Shown piece by piece: positions 1-8,097 of a DNA stretch of 64,000 nucleotides (position 1 is the stretch's first letter; the number at the start of each line of letters is the position of its first letter). The DNA lies in NCBI RefSeq assembly GCF_003815975.1, contig NZ_CP033932.1:4941501-5005500 (forward strand), in the 5' to 3' direction. The position numbers and the translations under genes were made by a program. This stretch comes from Chryseobacterium bernardetii (GTDB lineage: Bacteria > Bacteroidota > Bacteroidia > Flavobacteriales > Weeksellaceae). Under the pieces are notes generated by a model. It was not told where the DNA came from. It saw only the letters and a list, made by a program, of their open reading frames with translations, and made no database searches.

Positions 1-1
1 T

Positions 2-1249
2 GGATATTTTCTGAATGCACAGAGTCTAAGTAACTCTCCGTATGCAAAATATGGAATTGGGGATGTAAAATATGATAATACGATCGAAACTTCTTCCATG
101 GGAGGTATTTCTACCGCTTTTATAAGTGATTTCACCAGCAACTTCAATTTTGCTAACCCTGCCAACAACGCGAATTTCGAACTTACAAGTATCAAACTGG
201 AAGCTACCAACGAAAACAACTATTTCAAATCGAACTTTAACGATATGAAATCTACAAAGCATTCTACGTACCTTTCCAATATTTCACTGGCATTTCCTAT
301 TTCCTCAAAGGTTAAAATGGGACTTACCTACCAGCCATACAGTTCAAAAAGCTATGATATTCTGAGTCCGCAGAAAGACGCCGACGGAAATATCCTCTAC
401 CAAAATCAATTTAAAGGTAGTGGTACTTTAAATACTGCAGCGGTTGCCGTATCTTATAAAATTAACCAGGAATTCTCCGTAGGGGCTAGAGCGAACCTAT
501 ATTTTGGAGACTTGTATGACCTTACTGAGTTCAGTGCTAAAAATTCAGAATATCTTACGGGTTATGAAACCAAAAACAGAATCAGAAACTTCAACTTTAC
601 TTTAGGTACCAGCTACCAGAAACTGAATAGCCGTACTGATAAGAAATTAACGATAGGGGCAACAGCAACTTTTGGGAATACCGGTAATATGACCACTGAG
701 TATACCAACAGTACTTACAGATATGCTGATGCTGCAGGTACCAAAACAGATATCACTCCTATTGATTACCAGGAAACAAAATCTAAAAACCTTCTTCCTT
801 TACAGGCATCTGTAGGGGTTGGATATGGAAGCGAGAATCACTGGTTCCTTTCCGGGCAGATTGATTATAAAAAAGGAGAAGATATTTCCTATTTCGGAAA
901 ATCTTTCAGCTTACAGGATACTTACAGAATTTCTGCCGGTGGATGGTATCTGCCTAACTATAATAACTTCAGAAGCTACTTCTCAAGAGTAATCTACAGA
1001 TATGGTGCTTTCTATGAAAGAGGAAACCTTAAACTGGAAGGGAACAGCATCAACAAATTCGGTATTTCTGCCGGGGTAATGCTTCCGTTCAAAAACAGCA
1101 GTATTACAAGAATGAGCGGCTTAGAAATTGGTGTAGAAATAGGTAAGAGAGGTACTCTTCAGAACAATCTTATCAACCAGAACTTTATTAACCTGAAAGT
1201 CGGCTTCAATTTTGCTGATAAATGGTTTAGAAAGGCTCTTTATAACTAG
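2..1249 (+). CDS. Outer-membrane beta-barrel-like protein, 5' end cut by window edge
   Basis: The frame is open from base 2, so the start lies left of the window. The first residues read GYFLNAQSLSNSPYAKYGIGD: the end of a signal peptide (cleavage probably after FLNAQ) followed by the SPYxKYGxGD motif that opens many flavobacterial outer-membrane proteins, so only about 10-20 residues are missing. The rest alternates short polar and aromatic strands with Gly-rich turns and ends in a phenylalanine/tyrosine-rich strand, consistent with a barrel. It ends one base before the LptC gene, so the two are probably co-transcribed. The cargo or role is not visible; a transport-type barrel is an inference. 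Confidence 0.75.
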   Translation, partial: GYFLNAQSLSNSPYAKYGIGDVKYDNTIETSSMGGISTAFISDFTSNFNFANPANNANFELTSIKLEATNENNYFKSNFNDMKSTKHSTYLSNISLAFPISSKVKMGLTYQPYSSKSYDILSPQKDADGNILYQNQFKGSGTLNTAAVAVSYKINQEFSVGARANLYFGDLYDLTEFSAKNSEYLTGYETKNRIRNFNFTLGTSYQKLNSRTDKKLTIGATATFGNTGNMTTEYTNSTYRYADAAGTKTDITPIDYQETKSKNLLPLQASVGVGYGSENHWFLSGQIDYKKGEDISYFGKSFSLQDTYRISAGGWYLPNYNNFRSYFSRVIYRYGAFYERGNLKLEGNSINKFGISAGVMLPFKNSSITRMSGLEIGVEIGKRGTLQNNLINQNFINLKVGFNFADKWFRKALYN

Positions 1250-1250
1250 A

Positions 1251-1841
1251 ATGAATTTTTCAAAAAAAATAGTATATAAAAATATAGCATACCTTTTTAG
1301 TTGTGCTATATTTTTTATATTCACATCCTGTGAAGAAGACCTTACCAAAAAGAATGGGAATAACAGCAAAAACTTTCCTTCACAGATCATTAATAACGCG
1401 AATATAGTACAGCGTGATTCCGGATTTGTAATCCTTAAGGCCAAAGCTCCAATTATTGAAAAATATGAGCTTATTGACAGCCCCTATACCGTAGCCAGAA
1501 AAGGTATTGACATTGAATTCTTTGATAAGAAAAAGCCAAAGGTACCGGGAACCATTAAAGCTAAATATGCCAAGTTTTTTGATTACAAAAAATTTTACGA
1601 AGCAAAAGGTAATGTAAGGATCACTACCAACGAGGGACAAAAATTTGCCATGCAGAGTGTATATTGGGACCAGGTAAAAAAAAGAATCTATACCAAGGAT
1701 ACCGTATATGTAACGATGGAAGACGGCTCTACATTGGTAGGTGCTAATGGAATGACTGCCAAAGACGATTTTTCGGAATATACTTTCTATAACAACTCGG
1801 GAGACTTTAATTCTAAAAGGCTTTCTGAAAATAAAAAATAG
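1251..1841 (+). CDS. lptC: LPS export periplasmic lipoprotein LptC
   Basis: LptC bridges the inner-membrane LptBFG extractor and the periplasmic LptA-like bridge in lipopolysaccharide export. An N-terminal hydrophobic segment ends in a lipobox (FTSC, Cys near residue 28). The body has the LptC/OstA-type strand pattern, for example GTIKAKYAKFFDYKKFYEAKGNV and then TKDTVYVTMEDGSTLVGANGM. I chose the ATG at 1251, giving 196 residues, because an upstream in-frame ATG at 1212 lies inside the preceding barrel gene and would put charged residues before the signal peptide. The gene follows the outer-membrane protein by one base and precedes anmK by 11 bases. Confidence 0.85.
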   Translation: MNFSKKIVYKNIAYLFSCAIFFIFTSCEEDLTKKNGNNSKNFPSQIINNANIVQRDSGFVILKAKAPIIEKYELIDSPYTVARKGIDIEFFDKKKPKVPGTIKAKYAKFFDYKKFYEAKGNVRITTNEGQKFAMQSVYWDQVKKRIYTKDTVYVTMEDGSTLVGANGMTAKDDFSEYTFYNNSGDFNSKRLSENKK

Positions 1842-1852
1842 CTTCTGTTATC

Positions 1853-2896
1853 ATGAAAACGCTTGCCATTGGGCTCATGTCCGGAACAAGTTTAGATGGT
1901 TTAGACATTTGTCTTGCTGAATTTGAAAAAAAGGACAAATGGCATTTTCAGATCCTGAAAGCGGAAACCCTTCCCTATTCTACTGACTGGGAAAATAAAC
2001 TCAGAAATTCCATTCATTTTTCTGTAACAGATCTTTTAGAGCTGCACTCTGACTACGGCTTTTATCTGGGGCAAAAAGTTAAAGAATTTATAGAAAAACA
2101 TCAGCTTAAAAATATAGACCTTATTGCATCTCACGGTCATACGGTTTTTCATCAGCCCCAAAGAAAATTCACCCTTCAGATTGGTGATGGCAGAGCTGTT
2201 AAAATAGAAACAGGCATACCGGTACTTTATGATTTCAGAAGTCAGGATGTTCTGATGAAAGGAAATGGAGCTCCTCTGGTTCCTATAGGCGATGAGCTGC
2301 TTTTTTCACAGCATGATGCCTGTCTTAATCTTGGCGGATTCTCGAATATTTCTATGATATCAGGAGGCAAAAGGATAGCTTTTGATATTGCTCCTGTTAA
2401 TATTGTTCTAAATTACCTGGCCCAACAGCTAAATGAAAGCTTTGACAGAAATGGTGATCTGGCTAGAAAAGGAGAAATAAATAAAATATTGCTGAAGCAG
2501 CTTAATTCTTTAGACTTTTATCAGCAGATGCATCCCAAATCGCTGGGAGTAGAATGGTGTCATCAGCATATATTTCCCAATCTTGAAGATATAGCTCCGA
2601 TGGAGGCTCTGGCTACATTTACAGAGCATATTGCCCAGCAGATCTCCAAAGTAATCAATGAGAATAGTATAAAGGATATTTTGATAACCGGAGGCGGCGC
2701 TTATAATACTTTTTTAATTGAAAAAATAACATCAAAAACAAAATCTGAGATCATTATCCCGGAAAAGGAAATCATTGAATATAAAGAAGCTTTAATTTTC
2801 GCTTTTATGGGGGTTTTAAGAATAAATAATGAAATCAATGTTCTTTCTTCCGCTACAGGAAGTACTATTGACCACTGTTCCGGACTAATCGCTTAG
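1853..2896 (+). CDS. anmK: Anhydro-N-acetylmuramic acid kinase
   Basis: AnmK phosphorylates and opens 1,6-anhydro-MurNAc to MurNAc-6-phosphate, feeding peptidoglycan fragments back into metabolism in the cytoplasm. The ASKHA-type nucleotide-binding signature GLMSGTSLDG is at residues 7-16. Further family blocks are ASHGHTVFHQP, DFRSQDV, LNLGGFSNIS and the late ITGGGAYN loop. At 347 residues it is in the family range for Bacteroidota (about 350). It starts 11 bases after lptC, so it may share that transcript; no strong terminator follows it. Confidence 0.93.
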   Translation: MKTLAIGLMSGTSLDGLDICLAEFEKKDKWHFQILKAETLPYSTDWENKLRNSIHFSVTDLLELHSDYGFYLGQKVKEFIEKHQLKNIDLIASHGHTVFHQPQRKFTLQIGDGRAVKIETGIPVLYDFRSQDVLMKGNGAPLVPIGDELLFSQHDACLNLGGFSNISMISGGKRIAFDIAPVNIVLNYLAQQLNESFDRNGDLARKGEINKILLKQLNSLDFYQQMHPKSLGVEWCHQHIFPNLEDIAPMEALATFTEHIAQQISKVINENSIKDILITGGGAYNTFLIEKITSKTKSEIIIPEKEIIEYKEALIFAFMGVLRINNEINVLSSATGSTIDHCSGLIA

Positions 2897-3004
2897 ATAA
2901 AATTCAATCATTACTCTTGTCTTTAACTGTAATGATCTTCACTTTGCCAATATTACAGCCAGCTGAAATTTTGTATTTTTAGCTCATCTTTGGAATGAGA
3001 AAAA

Positions 3005-3440
3005 ATGACATCAGTACCAAAAGTTAAAACACATCATTTTCTCCCATGTAAATAGGACTGGAGCTTCTGTTGGATATCAGACGTATCGAAACACTGAATC
3101 GTTATGTATTAGATAATACGCTGCATAAGCTAAGTTTCTACGAAATCATTTTCATTGAAGAAGGAACAGGAATTTTCACATTAGATGAAAATAAGATCAA
3201 GATAGCTCCATAAACCATTATTTTCACAAGTCCCAGACAAGTACGTGGCTGGAAAATTCAGGAAAAGGTGAAAGGCTATACTCTATTCTTTGAAAAGGAT
3301 TTTCTGCATCTTTTTTCCTCGGATGAACTATTTCTGTACCGGTTTCAATACTTCCAACAATATTCACGCCCTACCGGGATGAGGAACATAATTATCAGCA
3401 ATTAGCAGAAGGATCGGCAGGTTTGGATTTAAATGCCGGG
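3005..3440 (+). pseudogene. Decayed AraC-family regulator (N-terminal sensor part only)
   Basis: An ATG at 3005 opens a short frame reading MTSVPKVKTHHFLP that stops at a TAG at 3053. One frame over, from 3055, the text resumes as GLELLLDIRRIETLNRY, continues through FYEIIFIEEGTGIFTLDENKI, hits a TAA at 3211, then continues as TIIFTSPRQVRGWKI and FLYRFQYF. This is the cupin-like sensor half of flavobacterial AraC regulators. The two helix-turn-helix units expected after it are missing. I see at least one frameshift, one in-frame stop and a C-terminal deletion, so this is a remnant. The last stretch (about 3376-3470) has another open frame that I do not recognise. Family assignment is from pattern memory. 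Confidence 0.7.
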
Positions 3441-3469
3441 CTTTTTAAAAGCAACAGTAGTGTTAATAA

Positions 3470-3497
3470 AAAAACCTTCAGAAGTGAAGGTTTTTTT
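3470..3497 (-). terminator. Rho-independent terminator of the SRPBCC gene
   Basis: A hairpin with arms AAAAACCTTCA and TGAAGGTTTTT around a GAAG loop is flanked by A and T runs. It sits directly after the minus-strand SRPBCC stop codon. Confidence 0.8.
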
Positions 3498-3498
3498 A

Positions 3499-3888
3499 TT
3501 ATTTATAGGCTTCGATCTTATCTGTCAATGTATTGATAAAGTTCTGTAATGGCTTTTCTACCATCATTTTGATGAACGGATTGAATTTTCCTTCAAATAA
3601 CATCTGAACTTCAGTCTGGTTCTCACTGATCGGATTTAAAGTAGCTGTTAAAGAGAAATCCAAGCTTGAACTTGCAGATTTCAGTACTGCTTTCTGATCA
3701 TTTACCTCATCAATTTTCAATGCAATTTCCGGCATTCCCTGTAATCCGAACTTGAAACCGTTATCTCTTGTTTCAAATTTCTGAAGACCATCCGGCATGA
3801 AATCTTTGTAGTTTTCAGGAGTTTTCAGTAATTCAGTTAGCTCCTTAGATGATTTATTGACAATAATTTTTCGTCCTTCTAAATTCAT
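3499..3888 (-). CDS. SRPBCC (START-like) family protein
   Basis: This 129-residue cytoplasmic protein has no signal peptide. Its pattern of a short N-terminal strand (MNLEGRKIIVNKS), helices, and a curved sheet ending in a long amphipathic C-terminal helix (PFIKMMVEKPLQNFINTLTDKIEAY) fits the SRPBCC/polyketide-cyclase helix-grip fold. Members of this small subgroup are widespread in Flavobacteria; their ligand is not known. The gene stands alone on the minus strand with its own terminator. Confidence 0.75.
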   Translation of the reverse strand: MNLEGRKIIVNKSSKELTELLKTPENYKDFMPDGLQKFETRDNGFKFGLQGMPEIALKIDEVNDQKAVLKSASSSLDFSLTATLNPISENQTEVQMLFEGKFNPFIKMMVEKPLQNFINTLTDKIEAYK

Positions 3889-4313
3889 TTTTTTATTCTG
3901 TATTTAAATTCTTATAAAGATAAGCTTCTTTATATTTACGATAACAACAAAATTATAAAAAAAATCAACAAAGACGTTATCCAAAGCATACTTTTGAAAG
4001 CTGGATGCTCCAGCCGAATCAGAATTTCCAGTGGCTGGGTTCTATAATACGATATTCAGTATGTCAGGTTTTGAAACATAAATAAGAGCAATACAGCTAT
4101 TACACTTATTTTAAAGGAAAGAATCTTACCTGAAGTAAACCAAACATTTGCTCCCTTTAAGAAAAATAAAGCCTGTAAATTGACTTATTTTATTGCTATA
4201 ATTTGATATATTTGCGTATAAATTATGGTGAAAAGCCTGATAAAAACAATCTGTTTCCCGGTCTTTTAAAACCATTACCCTCTAAGGATCAATACTAACT
4301 ATAAATTTCTGAG
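3889..4313. other. Divergent intergenic region, 425 bp
   Basis: This space lies between the divergent SRPBCC and NUDIX genes. No convincing ORF was found on either strand. A perfect TAnnTTTG box (TATATTTG, 4207-4214) lies about 100 bases before the NUDIX start, but a TTG partner at the usual spacing is absent (the nearest gives 24 bases). A short self-complementary stretch near 4003-4040 (GCTGGATGCTCCAGC) resembles the degenerate intergenic repeats seen elsewhere in the window. Confidence 0.4.
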
Positions 4314-4925
4314 ATGTATAAAGTTTTTGTGAACGAAAAAAAATTATTGATATCTAAACATCCCGAAGAACTTGAAAAAAAATTGGGGTATGAAAGTTTC
4401 ACTACTTTAGAGATCGCATTGGACCTCTTAGAAAATACTTCTGTAAACGAACTTAATGTTTATGGTGAAAATATTGATGAGATCTGGCAGGAGTTCCAAA
4501 AGCTGTTCAGAATTATAGAAGCTGCCGGAGGGCTTGTTATTAACCCTGAAGGTGAAATGCTTTTCATCAGAAGATTGGGCAAATGGGATCTTCCAAAAGG
4601 CAAAATGGAAAAAGGAGAATCCAGGGAAGAGTCTGCGGTAAGGGAAATTGAAGAAGAAACCGGCTTAAGGGATGTAGAGCTTGTACAGTTCATTAACACC
4701 ACCTATCATATCTATGTTGAAAGAAACGGTGAAAAAATCCTGAAATGCACGCATTGGTTTGAAATGAACTTCAATGGTGAAGATACTTCCAAACCACAGA
4801 TTGAGGAAGGAATTACTGAAGTTGCCTGGAAAAACACCACTCAGATTAAAGATGAAGTTTTCCCAAGCACATTCAAGAATATTAAACTTATTGTAAAAGA
4901 GTTCTGGGCTTTAAAGGCTAAATAA
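4314..4925 (+). CDS. NUDIX hydrolase
   Basis: This 203-residue protein has a perfect Nudix box at residues 96-118 (G-x5-E-x7-REIEEETGL), which binds Mg2+ and catalyses cleavage of nucleoside diphosphate-X compounds. About 65 residues precede the Nudix domain (MYKVFVNEKKLLI...), a layout found in a Flavobacteria-specific NUDIX subgroup. WDLPKGKMEKGE just before the box is typical of housekeeping and diadenosine-polyphosphate-type enzymes, but the true substrate cannot be read from sequence. Its 3' end overlaps the convergent murF by 8 bases. Confidence 0.88.
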   Translation: MYKVFVNEKKLLISKHPEELEKKLGYESFTTLEIALDLLENTSVNELNVYGENIDEIWQEFQKLFRIIEAAGGLVINPEGEMLFIRRLGKWDLPKGKMEKGESREESAVREIEEETGLRDVELVQFINTTYHIYVERNGEKILKCTHWFEMNFNGEDTSKPQIEEGITEVAWKNTTQIKDEVFPSTFKNIKLIVKEFWALKAK

Positions 4926-6189
4926 AATCAATTACCTTTTCCAGCGCTATTCCTCTTGATCCTTTCAACAGTATATTTTCTGACTGAATTTTATGATGCT
5001 GTAAATATTCAGAAAGCTCGGCAGTATTTTCAAAGGCCAGCTCTGATGAATTCACTCCTTTAAAGTGTTTTCCCACTGTGATGATGGTATCAAAACCGAG
5101 TGTTTTAGCTAACTCTAAAATATTTTGATGTTCTTTTTTGCTTTCATCACCCAATTCCAGCATATCACCGATAATAATGGTTTTACTGCCTTCAAAAGTA
5201 ATAAAGTTATGCAATGAAGCAGTCATTGAGCTTGGGTTGGCATTATAAGTATCCAGCACCAGCGTTCTGTTTTCTTTTTTCACTACCTGTGAGCGCATAT
5301 TGGTTGGGGTATACTGTTCTACGGCATGTCTGATTTTATCAAAGCTGATTCCAAAATGAAGACCAAGGCTTGCTGCTGCACAAAGGTTAGTGAAGTTATA
5401 GTCTCCGGTCAGTTTAGATACTGCCTTTTCTCCCTGATAGATTAATCCTACAAAATGATCTTCTGAGAAAGGTTCAAAATTGTATTCGGATTCCGCTTTT
5501 CCAAAAGTGATCTTAGGTGAATAGCTTTCTGTTTTTTCAACCTGAATAGGATCATTTTCATTAACAATAATAGTCTGATGATTTTTTTTAAGATAATCAT
5601 AAAGCTCAGATTTCCCTTTAATCACTCCTTCAAAGCCACCGAAACCTTCCAGGTGTGCTTTTCCAAAATTGGTAATATACCCGAAGTCCGGTTGTGAAAT
5701 GGTACAAAGAAATTCTATTTCTTTCTGATGGTTTGCTCCCATTTCAATTACAGCCATCTCATGTTCAGGCTTAATGGAAAGAATTGTTAACGGAACTCCG
5801 ATATGATTATTCAGGTTTCCATAGGTATACTGAACATTAAACTTTTCGGAAAGCACGGCATGAATAAGTTCCTTTGTTGTTGTTTTCCCGTTACTCCCCG
5901 TAAGGCCAATAAAAGGAATAGTAAGTCTGCTTCTGTGATAAATGGCCAATTGCTGCAGGAATGCAAGAGTAGACGGAACATAGAAAATATTTTTCTCTTT
6001 ATTTTCAAATTCTGGCTGTTCAACAATTACAGCCAAAGCACCTTCTTCTATCGCCTTCTCTGCCAGCGTTGCTGCATTAAAATTCTCGCCGGAAAAGGCA
6101 AAAAAGATATCATTTCTGGCTATTTTTCGGCTATCGATCGTTACTTTGTCGGCCTGTAAAAATAAAGGATAAAACTGTTCTATATTCAT
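4918..6189 (-). CDS. murF: UDP-MurNAc-tripeptide--D-alanyl-D-alanine ligase
   Basis: MurF adds the D-Ala-D-Ala dipeptide to the UDP-MurNAc-tripeptide, the last cytoplasmic step in making the peptidoglycan precursor. The N-terminal UDP-binding part carries TIDSRKI and DIFFAFSGENFN. The ATP loop GLTGSNGKTTTK is at residues 95-106, followed by YGNLNNHIGVPLT, EMGANHQKEI and the C-terminal DTYNANPSSM and LKGSRG blocks. Length 423 is a little short of the usual 430-450 but all domains are present. The end is convergent with, and overlaps, the NUDIX gene. Confidence 0.95.
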   Translation of the reverse strand: MNIEQFYPLFLQADKVTIDSRKIARNDIFFAFSGENFNAATLAEKAIEEGALAVIVEQPEFENKEKNIFYVPSTLAFLQQLAIYHRSRLTIPFIGLTGSNGKTTTKELIHAVLSEKFNVQYTYGNLNNHIGVPLTILSIKPEHEMAVIEMGANHQKEIEFLCTISQPDFGYITNFGKAHLEGFGGFEGVIKGKSELYDYLKKNHQTIIVNENDPIQVEKTESYSPKITFGKAESEYNFEPFSEDHFVGLIYQGEKAVSKLTGDYNFTNLCAAASLGLHFGISFDKIRHAVEQYTPTNMRSQVVKKENRTLVLDTYNANPSSMTASLHNFITFEGSKTIIIGDMLELGDESKKEHQNILELAKTLGFDTIITVGKHFKGVNSSELAFENTAELSEYLQHHKIQSENILLKGSRGIALEKVIDFI

Positions 6190-6280
6190 TGGGAAATATC
6201 TATTTTTTCTGATAGTAATTACTCAATCTGTACTCTTATACTTGAGTTTTCCAGCTAAGTAATTTCGTTGCTCAAAAATA

Positions 6281-6311
6281 AAAAACCTTCCGAAAATCCG
6301 GAAGGTTTTTT
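6281..6311 (-). terminator. Terminator after gldJ
   Basis: Arms AAAAACCTTCCG and CGGAAGGTTTTT enclose a short loop, with A and T runs outside on both sides. It lies 20 bases beyond the gldJ stop codon on the minus strand. Confidence 0.85.
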
Positions 6312-6330
6312 AAAAGTATTTTGATAAATA

Positions 6331-7932
6331 TTATCTTCTTGTTCTGCTCTTATCATTAGTTCTGGCATCCTGTGCAACACGGAAACCAATCCAACCATAA
6401 GCTTTACCTTGATTTTTATATCTTCTTTGTCCCGGATCAAGCCAGTATGCAGTATCTTGCCAAGAACCTCCTTTTACTACTCTAACATCGTTAGAGATTG
6501 CTGAAGTTCTGTCTTTAGTATCTTTCATCATTTTTACTCTTCCGCTTCCGTCTACAACAAATCTCTTACGAGGTGCATTGTACATATTAAATCCTGAAGC
6601 AGAATCTGATTCACTTCTGTATTCTAAAGAAGATTGTCTGTCTCCGTCTCTAAAGTTTCTGTAATCAGCAATTGTTTCTCTCTCAAACTGCCCTGGAAGT
6701 CCTTTGTATACTAATCTTCCATCAGCCAGGGTATCATACTTTATGGTACCTTCGTCTATCATTTTATAGGTTCCGTCACCGTTTCTTACGATAGCCTGAG
6801 GCATATTTCCTCTATAGTAGTTGAAATCATTGTAATCTTCATCAATGATAGGTCTGTAAACATCGGCAGTCCATTCTGCAACGTTACCGTACATACCATA
6901 GATACCAAGGTCGTTAGAAGGATACTGTCTTACATCTGATGTTTGCGCAGATCCATCGTTTTTCCACCCGGCAATACCTGAATAGTCTCCTTTACCCATT
7001 TTAAAGTTTTCAAGGAACATTCCTCTATCTCTTCCTTTGGTACCTCTTAACCTTTCGATTTCAGGCTTTTTACCCAGGTATTGGTTGTATTCTCTGTTTT
7101 TCGCCATTCCTAAAGCTGCATATTCCCATTCAACTTCAGTAGGAAGTCTGAATTTCTGAACCATTGCAGCGTTCGGAGCTCTGTTGGCAGCCAGCAATCT
7201 CTGGTTGGTAGTTTTCATACCGGATTTCTGCTGCATTCTTTTTTCGTTGATATATCCCTGCATTTCCGGATCATTCGCTTTGAATTTATCCATGTTAAAT
7301 GCTGTACCACCCTGGTTATTGGATTCGTTGATATATAAATCTTTAGCAATCACACCTGCCTGCATCAAAGCTTTTTCGTTTGCTCTGTCTGTAAGCCATT
7401 CGCAATATCTGTTTGCCTGTGTCCAGGAAACACCTACCACAGGGTAGTAATCGAATTCCGGAGAACGCAGATAAGTTTCTTGATAATCGTTTCTTGATAA
7501 TTTGTTATCCCATAATAAGGTATCTGGCAAAGCCCCGTTATAGATTTCCTTAAAACTAGGGTCACTTGGTGGGAATACATACTTCAACCATGTAAGGTAT
7601 TCGCGGTATTCATAGTTAGTAATTTCTGTTTCTCCGATGAAGAATGAACTCACCTGCATTCTGCGCGGTGTATTATTCCAATCATGCATAACATCATCTT
7701 TCACTAATCCCATTGTAAAAGTTCCACCTTCTACATATACCATTCCCGGCCAACCCTTCTGCTTCTGTTGCTTTCCTGCAAAAAACCAACCCTGTTTTTC
7801 GTTTGGTTTCCAACCCGTTTTACTGACAAATTTTTTGGTACCGCCACCTTTGCTGGTCCCTGATCCGCCACAGCTGGTTAATGCAAGTGTAGAACTTAAT
7901 GCTATTAATGAAAACAACTTTAGTTTTTTCAT
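6331..7932 (-). CDS. gldJ: Gliding motility / T9SS lipoprotein GldJ
   Basis: GldJ is an outer-membrane lipoprotein needed for gliding and for stable type IX secretion cores in Flavobacterium johnsoniae. I start at the ATG at 7932 (MKKLKLFSLIAL), giving 533 residues; a lipobox LTSC places the lipidated Cys at residue 21. The rest is a formylglycine-generating-enzyme-like (SUMF1/C-lectin) fold: VYVEGGTFTMG, ITNYEYREYL, LPTEVEWEYAA, GMYGNVAEWTADVY, VVKGGSW and GFRVAQD. The long protein and its divergent position next to porU-porV match the arrangement known in Flavobacteria. Presence does not show that the strain glides, since non-gliding relatives also keep gldJ. Confidence 0.93.
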   Translation of the reverse strand: MKKLKLFSLIALSSTLALTSCGGSGTSKGGGTKKFVSKTGWKPNEKQGWFFAGKQQKQKGWPGMVYVEGGTFTMGLVKDDVMHDWNNTPRRMQVSSFFIGETEITNYEYREYLTWLKYVFPPSDPSFKEIYNGALPDTLLWDNKLSRNDYQETYLRSPEFDYYPVVGVSWTQANRYCEWLTDRANEKALMQAGVIAKDLYINESNNQGGTAFNMDKFKANDPEMQGYINEKRMQQKSGMKTTNQRLLAANRAPNAAMVQKFRLPTEVEWEYAALGMAKNREYNQYLGKKPEIERLRGTKGRDRGMFLENFKMGKGDYSGIAGWKNDGSAQTSDVRQYPSNDLGIYGMYGNVAEWTADVYRPIIDEDYNDFNYYRGNMPQAIVRNGDGTYKMIDEGTIKYDTLADGRLVYKGLPGQFERETIADYRNFRDGDRQSSLEYRSESDSASGFNMYNAPRKRFVVDGSGRVKMMKDTKDRTSAISNDVRVVKGGSWQDTAYWLDPGQRRYKNQGKAYGWIGFRVAQDARTNDKSRTRR

Positions 7933-8097
7933 AGTCGATATAAATATTTTCAAGAGTACAAAGAAAAAATAAATTATTCAATAAATCAAATAAAGATTTG
8001 ATTTTTTTGAACAACGATAACAAATTAATTTTATTGTATTACAATTTAATTCTAAAATTTTCATTTATTTTGTAATTTAGCAATTTCAATAATAAAC

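Noticed and set aside
1212..1250. Earlier in-frame start for lptC
   Set aside because: It lies inside the preceding barrel gene and would spoil the lipoprotein signal; 1251 fits better.
3376..3470. Small gene after the AraC remnant
   Set aside because: Open frame EEHNYQQLAEGSAGLDL has no start and no family I recognise; treated as part of the decayed region.
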